From NCBI RefSeq assembly GCF_017742215.1, contig NZ_JAGHKP010000004.1, forward strand, positions 372,001 to 436,000: 64,000 bases of DNA, written 5' to 3'. The notes under the pieces were generated by a model. That model searched no databases. It was not told where the DNA came from and was given only the letters and a program-made list of their open reading frames with translations. This document shows, piece after piece, positions 44,133-52,897 of this stretch (position 1 is the first letter of the stretch; every line of letters begins with the position of its first letter). The translations under genes and the position numbers were made by a program. The stretch is from Chitinophaga chungangae (GTDB lineage Bacteria > Bacteroidota > Bacteroidia > Chitinophagales > Chitinophagaceae).

Positions 44133-46622
44133 ATGTATCATACCAGGCTTCTAAAAAAACTTCTCTTTTTTATATTCCTCTTTGCCGCATCTTCTTCCGC
44201 CTTCGGCCAGACGAAGCTGCCCGTGAAGCTGCCGATCAGGCTGCCGGTGGCAGACACGACAAAGAAGGATTCCGTGAAACTGCCGGTTCCGTTTACACCG
44301 CCCGGCGCAATTAAAAAATATGAGGATGTGGTGAATAAAAACTTCACCACCCAAACGGGTCTTTTCACCGTACATCAGTACCGGGACACCGTATATTTTG
44401 AGATCCCGGGATCGTTGCTCGGCCGCGATATTATGGTGATCAACCGTTTGTCTAAAGGTCCCGGCGGGTATGGCATGCACGCGGGGGAAGAGCTGGATCA
44501 AAAAACGATCCGGTTCGAAAAAGGCCCCGATTCCAGCGTCCGCGTGCGGTATACGCTGGTGATCAACGAGGCGGATTCGACCAGCAGCATTTACAAAGCG
44601 GTGATCTCTTCTTCGCTCGACCCGCTCGTGACCTCGTTCCCGATCAAGGCCTATTCGAAAGATTCTTCCGGTTTCGTGATCGACGCGTCGAAATTCCTCA
44701 AGGAAAAAAATTTCGTGAACAACATCAGCGCCTCCACCGAACTGGGCAGGGGTGTTACCGTACAGTCGATGAAAGACGTGTACATCGAATCCATCCACGC
44801 CTACCCGATCAACGTGGAGATCACCATCAGCAAAAACTTCGATTCCCGCAAGGAGCCGGGCACGCCCGTAACCGTCGAATCGCACACCTCGTTCATCGCG
44901 CTGCCCGAAGTGCCCATGCAGCGCCGTTATTTCGATCCGCGCGTGGGATATTTCGCGGATTACCTGTATGCTTACGGCGACGAACAGCAGAAGTCCGAAA
45001 AACGCGATTTTATTCTCCGCTGGAGGCTGGAGCCGAAAAAAGAGGATATCGGCAAATGGAAAAGAGGCGTACTGGTGGAGCCCGCCAAACCTATCGTGAT
45101 CTATATCGACCCGGCTACGCCGAAACAATGGCGCCCTTACCTGATCCAGGGCATCAACGACTGGCAGAAAGCGTTCGAACAGGCGGGTTTCAAAAATGCG
45201 ATCTTCGGGAAAGAATGGCCGGAGAACGACAGCACCATGCAGATCGACGATGCGCGTTATTCCATGCTCAACTATTTCCCTTCGGAGGTGATGAACGCCT
45301 ATGGCCCGAACGTGCACGACCCGCGCAGCGGGGAGATCATCCAGACGCACATCGGCTGGTATCACAACGTGATGTCGCTGCTGCACAACTGGTACATGGT
45401 GCAGGCCGCCGCTACCGACCCCGCGGCACGCAAACCGAAATTCGACGATGGGCTGATGGGCGAACTGATCCGTTTTGTATCCAGCCACGAAGTAGGCCAC
45501 ACGCTGGGCCTGCGCCACAACTTCGGCAGCAGCAGCCGTACGCCGGTAGACAGCCTGCGCAGCCGCAAATACCTCGACGCGCACGGGCATACCGCGAGCA
45601 TCATGGACTATGCGCGTTTTAACTACGTTGCGCAACCGGAAGACAACATCCCGCAGAAAAATCTTTTCCCGCATATCGGCGAATACGACCGCTGGGCCAT
45701 TGAATGGGGCTATAAATATTCCGGTGCGGCGAACGCCGGCGAAGATCACAGGATCATGAGCAAACGCGTGTCTGAACGCCTGGCGCAAAACCCGCGCCTG
45801 TGGTTCGGCGACGGCGAAACGGTTAAAACGGACCCGCGCAACCAGACCGAAGATCTCGGCGATGACGCGGTGAAAGCAAGTACATATGGCATCAAAAACC
45901 TGCGGCGCATCGTGCCTAATTTGTATAAATGGACGCTGGAAGACGGCGGCGTGCAGCAGAACCTGCCCGATATGTACAAAGCGGTGAGAGATCAATATGT
46001 ACGGTATCTCAACCATGTGTTGAAAAACATCGGCGGCGCTTACCGCACCGTGAAGGCAGACGATGAGCCCGGCGACCGGTTCAGCCCCGTGCCGAAAGAC
46101 CTGCAGGAACGCGCCATCGCGTTCTTCGACCAGGAAGTGTTTACCACGCCCACCTGGCTGCTGGACCCTTCCGTAACGAACAAAACCACCGAACCGGCAG
46201 ATCCCAATTTCGTGCAGGACATCCAGGTAAGGCTGCTGAATTCCCTGCTGGATATTACGCTGCTGAATAAACTGATGGCTAACACCGAGCAGTACGGGGA
46301 CAATACGCTGAAGGTGGAAGATTACGTGAACAACATCCACGCGCGCATCTGGAAACCGCTGTCCGCCGATTCCATCCGGCTGGACCGTTACCAGCGCAAC
46401 CTGCAGAAAGCATACGTTGGCGCGCTGCTGGAAATACTGCTGAACAAAGACCCGGGCATTACCGAAAACGACGCTTATTCCATTCTCTGGGCCGATCTTG
46501 CCCGCCTGAAAAAGGAATTGCAGCAGTCTTCTTCCAAAGCCGGCAACACGCTTACAAAATACCACTTCGACGATCTGCAGTTCAGGATACAGAATACCAC
46601 TACGGTAAAACAGGGTAATTGA
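44133..46622 (+). CDS. Zinc-dependent metalloprotease of the DUF5117/DUF5118 group
   Basis: Secreted metalloprotease of 829 aa. The signal peptide ends near AFGQTK; a low-complexity Lys/Leu/Pro/Val-rich spacer (about 25-55) follows. A DUF5118-like and DUF5117-like region (about 60-310) precedes the catalytic domain. The zinc site is HEVGHTLGLRH with His452, Glu453, His456 and His462, a metzincin-type HExxHxxGxxH. SIMDYARFNY supplies the Met-turn. It is typical of Bacteroidota proteins found beside SusCD systems. A sterol-desaturase-family gene follows 23 nt later. Substrates are unknown. Confidence 0.93.
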   Translation: MYHTRLLKKLLFFIFLFAASSSAFGQTKLPVKLPIRLPVADTTKKDSVKLPVPFTPPGAIKKYEDVVNKNFTTQTGLFTVHQYRDTVYFEIPGSLLGRDIMVINRLSKGPGGYGMHAGEELDQKTIRFEKGPDSSVRVRYTLVINEADSTSSIYKAVISSSLDPLVTSFPIKAYSKDSSGFVIDASKFLKEKNFVNNISASTELGRGVTVQSMKDVYIESIHAYPINVEITISKNFDSRKEPGTPVTVESHTSFIALPEVPMQRRYFDPRVGYFADYLYAYGDEQQKSEKRDFILRWRLEPKKEDIGKWKRGVLVEPAKPIVIYIDPATPKQWRPYLIQGINDWQKAFEQAGFKNAIFGKEWPENDSTMQIDDARYSMLNYFPSEVMNAYGPNVHDPRSGEIIQTHIGWYHNVMSLLHNWYMVQAAATDPAARKPKFDDGLMGELIRFVSSHEVGHTLGLRHNFGSSSRTPVDSLRSRKYLDAHGHTASIMDYARFNYVAQPEDNIPQKNLFPHIGEYDRWAIEWGYKYSGAANAGEDHRIMSKRVSERLAQNPRLWFGDGETVKTDPRNQTEDLGDDAVKASTYGIKNLRRIVPNLYKWTLEDGGVQQNLPDMYKAVRDQYVRYLNHVLKNIGGAYRTVKADDEPGDRFSPVPKDLQERAIAFFDQEVFTTPTWLLDPSVTNKTTEPADPNFVQDIQVRLLNSLLDITLLNKLMANTEQYGDNTLKVEDYVNNIHARIWKPLSADSIRLDRYQRNLQKAYVGALLEILLNKDPGITENDAYSILWADLARLKKELQQSSSKAGNTLTKYHFDDLQFRIQNTTTVKQGN

Positions 46623-46645
46623 TAAGGTTATAAAGTTGATAAATT

Positions 46646-47494
46646 ATGGAGAAAGTAATTGAGCAAACCGCGAGACTGTTCCTTATTTCAGCTTTGCGTT
46701 ATTTTGTGATCGCGGGCGTGTTTTTCGCGCTGTTCTACCGGCTTTTCAAAGGCCGTTTCGGAAAAAACAAGATACAGCCGCGCGAGGCAACCGGGAAGGA
46801 TTTTGCGCGGGAGATACTGCACTCCATGTCGTCGATGCTGGTGATGACCGTTATTGCCGTGCTGATCCTCTTCACGCCTTTCAGGCAATACACGCTGGTG
46901 TATGGCTCTCTTACGGCGACGGATGCATGGTACCTTCCGTTGAGCGTGGCGCTCAGCCTCGTGATACACGATACCTATTTTTACTGGATGCACCGTACGC
47001 TGCATCATCCCGTGCTTTTCAGGGCCGCGCACCTGCTGCATCACAAATCGACGAACCCTTCTCCATGGGCGTCTTATTCCTTTCATTTCTTTGAAGCCAT
47101 CACGGAAGGCGCGGTACTGGTGCTGCTGGTGATGGTCATGCCCATGCATCCCATCGCTATCGGGCTGTTCGTAGTACTGGGGCTGGTGATCAACGTGTAT
47201 GGGCATCTCGGGTACGAGATCACGCCGCGTTGGCTGCGGGATACTTTTTTATTTGAGATCGTGAACACTTCCGTATACCACAATCTCCATCACCGAAAGT
47301 TCAAGGGCAATTACGGCCTGTATTTCCGCGTGTGGGACCGGCTGATGGGCACGGAGCATCCCGATTATGTGGCGGAGTACGACCGCCTGCAGGAACGCCG
47401 TTTCGGGGCGGCCAAAACGCCGGCACGGTCCGCCAACACGGCCGTGAAAACCGTTGCCGTGCTGCTGCCGGTGATGTGGTGTTTGCTCACTTAG
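46646..47494 (+). CDS. Sterol desaturase/fatty acid hydroxylase family membrane protein
   Basis: Integral-membrane di-iron enzyme candidate of 282 aa. About four to five membrane segments are visible (about 15-32, 62-80, 98-115, 150-180). The conserved histidine boxes are HDTYFYWMHRTLHH (His108, 116, 120, 121), HLLHHK (129-133) and HNLHHRK near 210. Members hydroxylate or desaturate lipids, sterols or sphingolipid-type chains. It is cotranscribed with a metalloprotease, with no lipid gene close by. The substrate cannot be predicted. Confidence 0.92.
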   Translation: MEKVIEQTARLFLISALRYFVIAGVFFALFYRLFKGRFGKNKIQPREATGKDFAREILHSMSSMLVMTVIAVLILFTPFRQYTLVYGSLTATDAWYLPLSVALSLVIHDTYFYWMHRTLHHPVLFRAAHLLHHKSTNPSPWASYSFHFFEAITEGAVLVLLVMVMPMHPIAIGLFVVLGLVINVYGHLGYEITPRWLRDTFLFEIVNTSVYHNLHHRKFKGNYGLYFRVWDRLMGTEHPDYVAEYDRLQERRFGAAKTPARSANTAVKTVAVLLPVMWCLLT

Positions 47495-47540
47495 CAGGGA
47501 CGGATTGAGGAGATGTGGCGCACGAACAATGGGAAATAAA

Positions 47541-47572
47541 AAAACAGGGCAGTCAACGCGAAGCCCTGTTTT
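47541..47572. terminator. Bidirectional terminator between the desaturase-family gene and terC
   Basis: aaaacagggc (47541-47550) pairs with gccctgtttt (47563-47572) around a 12-nt loop, followed by more T residues and preceded by an A-run. It serves both convergent genes. Confidence 0.9.
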
Positions 47573-47583
47573 TTTTTCAACCT

Positions 47584-48360
47584 TTACGGCAGCTTTTTGG
47601 GAGCGTTCAGCTCGATATTTTTGGCATTTTTCCCGCGCAGCCGGATGTTCAGCATTTCCACGATCAGTGAGAAACCGAGGCAGGAGTATATGATGCTCTT
47701 GCTGATTTCCTGGTGGAAGCCGCTGGCGATCAGCACCACGCCGATCACGATCAGGAAGGTGAGGGCGAGCATCTGCAGCGTGGGCTGTTTGTTGATGATC
47801 TTCGTTACCGGGCCGGCGAACAGCATCATGATGATGATGGACACGATCACGGCGATGATCATCACCAGCACATTGTCTACCAGACCTACGGCGGTAAGGA
47901 TGGAATCAAAGGAGAACACGGCGTCTACCAGCACGATCTGGAACAGCACCGCGCCAAGGCTGTGCGCGGCGCTTGTTTTTTTGTGCTCTTCCGGCCCGCC
48001 GGACTGCAGCTTGTGATGTATCTCCAGCGTGCTTTTCACGATGAGGAACAAGCCGCCCGCCAGCAGGATGATGTCTTTCCAGCTCAGCGGGATCACCACG
48101 CCGTTCAGCCATTTAAAATTCACGACGGGGTCTTTCAGCCCGATGATCCAGTTGATGCACAGCAACAGCCCTACCCTGAACACCATGGCCAGGGTAAGAC
48201 CGATGTTGCGGGCTTTGCGCTGCTGGTTTTCGGGCAGTTTGCCCGCAACGATGGAAATAAAAATGATATTGTCTATCCCCAGCACCACTTCGAGGAAACA
48301 GAGCGTGAGCAGGCTGATCCAGACGGATGCGTCGGTAAAATCAGGAATAATGAATTCCAT
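47584..48360 (-). CDS. TerC family integral membrane protein
   Basis: Membrane protein of 258 aa with about seven hydrophobic segments. The family motifs are LCFLEVVLGIDNIIFISIVAGKLP (membrane Glu and Asp) and VLVDAVFSFDSILTAVGL (second acidic pair), which are the metal-binding helices of the TerC/Alx group. Relatives export manganese or are linked to tellurite resistance and metallation of exported enzymes. A hydrophilic loop QSGGPEEHKK separates the two halves. A zinc-ribbon gene lies 17 nt upstream on the same strand and is probably cotranscribed. Confidence 0.94.
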   Translation of the reverse strand: MEFIIPDFTDASVWISLLTLCFLEVVLGIDNIIFISIVAGKLPENQQRKARNIGLTLAMVFRVGLLLCINWIIGLKDPVVNFKWLNGVVIPLSWKDIILLAGGLFLIVKSTLEIHHKLQSGGPEEHKKTSAAHSLGAVLFQIVLVDAVFSFDSILTAVGLVDNVLVMIIAVIVSIIIMMLFAGPVTKIINKQPTLQMLALTFLIVIGVVLIASGFHQEISKSIIYSCLGFSLIVEMLNIRLRGKNAKNIELNAPKKLP

Positions 48361-48377
48361 TATCTGAGAGTTTTGTT

Positions 48378-48629
48378 TTAATCGAAATCAAAAAAGTCGC
48401 CTAAAAATCCTTTCTTTTTCCGGGGATGTTTGTGGCGGTCGTCATAATAATCGCGGCGGTCGTCGTCGTGCCGGCGGGGCTCGTCGCCGCCGCGCCTTTC
48501 GTCGTATTCCAGCAGTTTGTCCAGCTCTCCTTTGTCCAGCCAGATGCCGCGGCAGTTCGGGCAATAATCGATCTCAACGTTGTTACGCTGCGTCATCAGC
48601 AGCGTTTCATTGCAATTCGGGCATTTCAT
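48378..48629 (-). CDS. Zinc-ribbon (zf-TFIIB) protein
   Basis: Small 83-aa protein with a TFIIB-like zinc ribbon: CPNC at 3-6 and CPNCRGIWLDKGEL at about 23-36. A highly charged tail follows (about 44-72), rich in Asp, Arg and His, which ends in the hydrophobic KGFLGDFFDFD. Such proteins are of unknown function. It lies directly upstream of terC on the same strand. Confidence 0.88.
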   Translation of the reverse strand: MKCPNCNETLLMTQRNNVEIDYCPNCRGIWLDKGELDKLLEYDERRGGDEPRRHDDDRRDYYDDRHKHPRKKKGFLGDFFDFD

Positions 48630-48729
48630 CGGTCAAATCCGTTTTAAAATTTACGAAAAATAAAAATGCGCCGCCCTGTTCAGATAAAGAACATGCAGCG
48701 AATGGATTAGGTTGAAAAAGAAGGGAAAA

Positions 48730-49068
48730 TTAAAACAGGTTGAACCGGTGGAGGAACTCGTAATAAGCCGGCCGCGCCCAGCAGGTGAGCTGTGGGTAAT
48801 CCGCGCCGGTGTTATGAACCGCGGCTGTCTGGCCGTCAACTGAAGAAACCTGGTGAAAAACGCGTTTGTTCCGCGCCGGCGTTTCGATGCCGGGGGGAAC
48901 TTTACACGCTTCGGGGCTTTCATTCTCATGTTGCAGCGATTCGTGCGGGTATTGCAGGCAAATATCGCCCGGCACGATGTACGACACGCTGGAAACCAGG
49001 CTCAGCAAGGCCAGGAGAAGAACCGGCAGCCTGTTTTTGAAAATGATATCTGAAGCGTGTTTAAGCAA
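48730..49068 (-). CDS. Hypothetical small membrane or secreted protein
   Basis: Open frame of 112 codons with only a TTG start at 49068 and no internal Met, so the start is doubtful. It has one hydrophobic stretch, RLPVLLLALLSLVSSVSYIV (about 13-32), followed by a polar tail with two Cys and several His residues (CLQYPHESLQHENE). No family is recognised. The hydrophobic segment argues for a real small membrane protein; a chance frame cannot be excluded. Confidence 0.4.
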   Translation of the reverse strand: MLKHASDIIFKNRLPVLLLALLSLVSSVSYIVPGDICLQYPHESLQHENESPEACKVPPGIETPARNKRVFHQVSSVDGQTAAVHNTGADYPQLTCWARPAYYEFLHRFNLF

Positions 49069-49118
49069 TTGAGAAATTTTGTTGTGGCTAATGTAGAAAA
49101 AATTATGCCGGCCTGGTA

Positions 49119-49973
49119 TTATTCCATGAACAATTTATTCATCTCCCCATACGGCTTCGAATCCGCCGCGTAGGTAAAAGTGCCGCTCCGCGCGATCTCT
49201 TCGGCTGCCCTGAAAAATGCGCCGTAAGCGGCTCTCACCAGCGAAGAGCCCACGCTCACGCGTTTTACGCCCATTTCGCCGAGCATTTCCAGCGAAAACC
49301 CCACGCCGCCTGCCATGGAAAGCCCCATGATCACGTTCACGGGCCGCGGCGCCACGGCTTTTACGACGGCTTCTATCTCTTCGCGGGTTTTGAGGCCGGG
49401 CGCGAACAGTACATCGGCGCCCGCATCCGCAAAGGCTTCCAGCCGTTTGATGGTGTCTTTCAGGTCCTGCCGGCCGTAGATCAGATTTTCCGCCCGCGCG
49501 GTAAGCGTAAACGGGTAAGGAAGACTGCGAGCAGCCTGTGCGGCGGCTTTTACGCGCTCCACGGCATGTTCGAAGGAATAGATCGGGTCAGCCGGCCGGC
49601 CGGTCGCATCTTCGATGGAACCGCCCGCGAGCCCCGCTTTTGCCGCCAGCAGGATGGTTTCAGCGCAAACCTCCGGATCGTCGCCATAGCCGTTTTCGAG
49701 GTCGGCAGACACGGGGAGGTTTGTGGCGGCGATGATGTTTTGCACGTTCAGCAGCGTTTCTTCCCGCGTAATGGACGCATGCCCGTCCGGCTTGCCCAGC
49801 GAATACGCCAGGCCCGCACTGGTGGTGGCCAGCGCTTTAAAACCGAGTGTTTCCAGCATTTTGGCCGAACCGGCGTCCCAGGGATTGGGAACGACAAAAA
49901 TACCGGCTTCGCGGTGAAATGATTGAAAGGCTTCAGCCCTTGCCTGGTAATGGTTTCCGTGTTGATGGCTCAT
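49119..49973 (-). CDS. Isocitrate lyase/PEP mutase family protein
   Basis: Cytoplasmic TIM-barrel enzyme of 284 aa from ATG 49973; a TTG nine codons earlier is in frame but unlikely. The family core is visible: VVPNPWDAGSAKMLETLGFKALATTSAG, PVSADLENGYGD with the metal-binding Asp, and GGSIEDATG with the Glu. The KKCGH loop of true isocitrate lyases is absent, so it belongs to the carboxyphosphonoenolpyruvate mutase/2-methylisocitrate-lyase-like branch. The substrate is unknown. It stands alone, divergent from a quinoprotein gene. Confidence 0.9.
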   Translation of the reverse strand: MSHQHGNHYQARAEAFQSFHREAGIFVVPNPWDAGSAKMLETLGFKALATTSAGLAYSLGKPDGHASITREETLLNVQNIIAATNLPVSADLENGYGDDPEVCAETILLAAKAGLAGGSIEDATGRPADPIYSFEHAVERVKAAAQAARSLPYPFTLTARAENLIYGRQDLKDTIKRLEAFADAGADVLFAPGLKTREEIEAVVKAVAPRPVNVIMGLSMAGGVGFSLEMLGEMGVKRVSVGSSLVRAAYGAFFRAAEEIARSGTFTYAADSKPYGEMNKLFME

Positions 49974-50029
49974 AATAAGGAATTGATGGGCGGTATTCAA
50001 ATGTAACCGTTTCTTATTAATTTAAGCGA

Positions 50030-52159
50030 ATGCCACGTTATATTCTCATGCTCTTATTGCTGGTTGCCTGCAACCGAGCGCCCGAAAACGCCTATGACCA
50101 ATGGCCGGTTTACAACGGTTCCAAAGCCGGGCTGAAATATTCGGCCCTTCAACAAATAGATACTTCCAATGTAAGCCGGTTACGCGTTGCGTGGGAATAC
50201 CATGCCGGAGACGCCGATTCCGCCGGGCATTCGCAGATCCAATGCAACCCTGTAATGGTCAATGGCGTGCTGTACGTCGTATCGCCGCAATTAAAGCTGA
50301 TCGCGCTCGACGCCGCTACCGGGCAAAAAAAGTGGCTGTTCGATCCCTGGGAAGGCGTGAAGAAAAAAAATATCAACAGCCTGCGCGGGGTTACGTATTG
50401 GGAAGATGAAAAAGAACAACGCATTTTTTATACCGCCGGCCCGCACCTTTATGCGGTGAATGCGTTGGATGGCAGCCTGGTAAAAGGTTTTGGAGACAGC
50501 GGCCGCATCAGCCTTCACAACGGCCTCGGCGAAAATGCAAAAGATCTTTACGTAGTCACCACTTCACCGGGCATCATTTACAAAAACCAGCTGATCATCG
50601 GCTCCCGCGTGTCTGAAGGCGCAGACGCCGCGCCGGGACATATCCGCAGCTACGACGTGCGCAGCGGCAAACTCCGCTGGACCTTCCACACCATCCCGCA
50701 GCCGGGCGAACCGGGTTACGAAGACTGGAACAACCGGGAAGCCTACAAACATCTCGGCGGGGCCAATGCCTGGTCGGGTTTTAGTCTCGACGAAGAAAAA
50801 GGGATTTTGTATGCGCCGCTCGGCTCCGTGTCGTTCGATTTTTACGGCGGCATGCGCAAAGGCGCCAACCTGTACGGCAATTCACTGCTGGCGCTGGACG
50901 CCGCCACGGGCAAACGCATCTGGCATTTCCAAAGCGTGCACCACGACGTATGGGACCGCGACCTGCCCGCGCCGCCGGTGCTGGTAACGGTAACGCACGA
51001 GGGCAAAAAGAAAGAAGCCGTAGCGCAGGTCACCAAAACGGGTTTTGTATTCCTGCTGGACAGAACAACCGGTCAACCGCTTTTCCCTGTAGAAGAGCGC
51101 CCTGTGCCCGCGCAGAGCACGCTGAAGGGCGAACAGCTATGGCCCACGCAGCCTTACCCGGCCCTGCCCGCGCCGTTCGTACGGCAGTCGCTCACCGAAG
51201 CAGATCTTAATTACCTGCTGCCCGATTCGTCGCTGGCGGAAGTGAAACGGCGCTGGTTATCGTTCAAACATTCGCATATGTTCGAGCCGCCATCGAAAGA
51301 AGGCACCGTCATCTTCCCCGGTTTCGACGGAGGCGCGGAATGGGGCGGCCCCGCGGTAGACCCTGAAACGGGAATATTATACGTCAACGCCAGCGAAATG
51401 CCCTGGGTGCTGCAGGTGATAGACGCTCCCGCGGCAACGTCGCGAAAAGAAACGAACCTGCAGGCGGGCAAACGGATCTACCGCGCGCATTGCATGAGCT
51501 GCCACGGCGCGGAACGGGAAGGCGGCGGCGCTTATCCCGCGTTGCGCAATGTGCATGAGCGTTTCGATACGGAGCAGTTTTTACAGCTGCTCAGTACCGG
51601 CAGGCGCATGATGCCTGCCTTCAACGGCCTGCAGCCCGAAGAGAAAAACGCGCTGGCGACGTTTGTGCTCGATCTCGAAAAACAACAACCGCTTTCATAC
51701 AAAGGCCCGCAACAACAGCCGGATAGCTTCCGCAGCCTGCCGTATACCATGACCGGCTACAACAAATTCCTGAGCAAAGAAGGCCTTCCGGCCAACAGTC
51801 CGCCCTGGGGCACATTGACCGCCATCGATCTGAACACCGGGAAATTCGTTTGGAAAGATACGCTGGGAGAAGATCCCGCATTCAAAGGCAGGGGCGTTAA
51901 AACGGGTACGGAAAACTATGGCGCGCCGGTGGTAACGGCGGGCGGACTGCTCTTCATCGCCGCCACGAAAGACGCGAAGATCCGCGCGTTCAACAAACGC
52001 AACGGCCAGCTGTTGTGGGAAGCGGCTTTGCCGGCATCGGGATTCGCTACGCCAGCGGTGTACCGCGCAAACGGGAAACAATATGTCGTGATCGCCTGCG
52101 GCGGCGGCAAACTCAATACGCCATCGGGAGACAGTTATGTGGCGTTTGCATTGCCCTGA
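50030..52159 (+). CDS. PQQ-dependent dehydrogenase-like quinoprotein with embedded cytochrome c domain
   Basis: Periplasmic lipoprotein of 709 aa with lipobox LLVAC. The eight-bladed quinoprotein propeller is recognised from repeated blades with docking motifs such as ALDAATGQKKWLFDPW, SLLALDAATGKRIWHFQ and AIDLNTGKFVWKDT. A cytochrome c segment with CMSCH (Cys488, Cys491, His492) and a likely axial Met in RRMMPAF is inserted between the blades, and the propeller resumes after about 560. It resembles membrane-bound alcohol/glucose dehydrogenases of this phylum. It would oxidise an alcohol or sugar and pass electrons to the respiratory chain. PQQ must come from elsewhere, as no pqq genes are in the window. 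Confidence 0.92.
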   Translation: MPRYILMLLLLVACNRAPENAYDQWPVYNGSKAGLKYSALQQIDTSNVSRLRVAWEYHAGDADSAGHSQIQCNPVMVNGVLYVVSPQLKLIALDAATGQKKWLFDPWEGVKKKNINSLRGVTYWEDEKEQRIFYTAGPHLYAVNALDGSLVKGFGDSGRISLHNGLGENAKDLYVVTTSPGIIYKNQLIIGSRVSEGADAAPGHIRSYDVRSGKLRWTFHTIPQPGEPGYEDWNNREAYKHLGGANAWSGFSLDEEKGILYAPLGSVSFDFYGGMRKGANLYGNSLLALDAATGKRIWHFQSVHHDVWDRDLPAPPVLVTVTHEGKKKEAVAQVTKTGFVFLLDRTTGQPLFPVEERPVPAQSTLKGEQLWPTQPYPALPAPFVRQSLTEADLNYLLPDSSLAEVKRRWLSFKHSHMFEPPSKEGTVIFPGFDGGAEWGGPAVDPETGILYVNASEMPWVLQVIDAPAATSRKETNLQAGKRIYRAHCMSCHGAEREGGGAYPALRNVHERFDTEQFLQLLSTGRRMMPAFNGLQPEEKNALATFVLDLEKQQPLSYKGPQQQPDSFRSLPYTMTGYNKFLSKEGLPANSPPWGTLTAIDLNTGKFVWKDTLGEDPAFKGRGVKTGTENYGAPVVTAGGLLFIAATKDAKIRAFNKRNGQLLWEAALPASGFATPAVYRANGKQYVVIACGGGKLNTPSGDSYVAFALP

Positions 52160-52441
52160 GATATTTCCGTTCAAAAAGTACCAGGGTTACTTAAAGGTTT
52201 ATAATAGAATATTGCCGGAAAGCCCGGTCGAACGATCGTTGAAGGATAGATATAGGATCGTCGAAAGAGAGAAGAAGGAGAGAAAATGGGCAAATAGCAT
52301 CAGGGTGGGGAATGATTACACATTTTTTGCTTCGGCGGCTTCATCACAAGTAAGTTTGAGGTTCGAATAGTAGCAGCATTGACCAGGATATCAGGTTAGG
52401 TAAATGACAAATATTTACATTTTATTTGTTATTTTTGGGAA
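52160..52441. other. AT-richer intergenic stretch before the nucleotidyltransferase module
   Basis: This 282-nt gap holds no credible reading frame. It has a purine-rich run at 52262-52286 and becomes AT-rich from 52300 on. A promoter-like box is at its end. The change in base composition marks the left edge of the module at 52.4-53.4 kb. No att-like repeat or tRNA was found. Confidence 0.5.
52430..52437 (+). promoter_or_regulatory. Promoter -7 box (TATTTTTG) immediately before the two-gene module
   Basis: Perfect TAnnTTTG that ends 4 nt before ATG 52442. Transcription would begin at or next to the start codon, which suggests a leaderless mRNA. Confidence 0.45.
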
Positions 52442-52897
52442 ATGGCGACGAATTCTGCAGATAAAAAGCGGGTTGTAATTGTTCACTGGAAAAATAGTGA
52501 AAAGCAACCTTTTGAAGTCTTTTCAAACCTGAAAAACTTTTGCCTGAGTTACCCGGAATACAATTACAATACGTTGAATAATTATTTGAGCAAGGAAAAG
52601 GTGCCTTTCGATAACAAAGAAGTACGTGTGGAAAGAAAGAACGTTATTACCCGACCGAAAGAGATTATTTCTTCCGGGGAGACTGACCGTATGATTGCTC
52701 CCGTTGTCCGCAGAGTTGCTATGAAAGAAGCGGATGACGCTGTCAACGATTTAGAATACTGGCTTAAGCAGCCGCCGGCCAAACGGCTCCAGGCTGTGAC
52801 CTTTATCATGAGCCAATTCCTCAGAAAAGGCGCCCGAATGGATAAAACGATTGTAAACAGAAAAAAATCGGCTCATGATCCTGGCGAAAGATTTTGA
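52442..52897 (+). CDS. Antitoxin-like protein partnered with a nucleotidyltransferase
   Basis: Cytoplasmic protein of 151 aa with two parts. The N-terminal part (about 10-75: VVIVHWKNSEKQPFEVF, NYNTLNNYLSKEKVPF) resembles a small domain seen in Bacteroidota orphan proteins, possibly DNA binding. The C-terminal part (about 98-140: DDAVNDLEYWLKQPPAKRLQAVT, then RMDKTI) matches the short YW-x(n)-PPxxRLxAV proteins that often precede DUF6036-type nucleotidyltransferases. Its end overlaps the nucleotidyltransferase by 23 nt. The base composition is more AT-rich than that of the surrounding genes. The antitoxin role is inferred from neighbour pairing. Confidence 0.65.
   Translation: MATNSADKKRVVIVHWKNSEKQPFEVFSNLKNFCLSYPEYNYNTLNNYLSKEKVPFDNKEVRVERKNVITRPKEIISSGETDRMIAPVVRRVAMKEADDAVNDLEYWLKQPPAKRLQAVTFIMSQFLRKGARMDKTIVNRKKSAHDPGERF

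Noticed and set aside
44151-46565. An 804-codon open frame antisense to the metalloprotease gene
   Set aside because: It has the His/Arg/Val-rich composition of a complementary-strand shadow of a GC-rich gene, with no domain. The opposite strand is a complete HExxH protease with a signal peptide.
52355-52385. Sequence gaggttcgaatag, similar to a tRNA T-loop
   Set aside because: The flanking bases do not form a five-pair T stem, and no anticodon or acceptor stem can be drawn.
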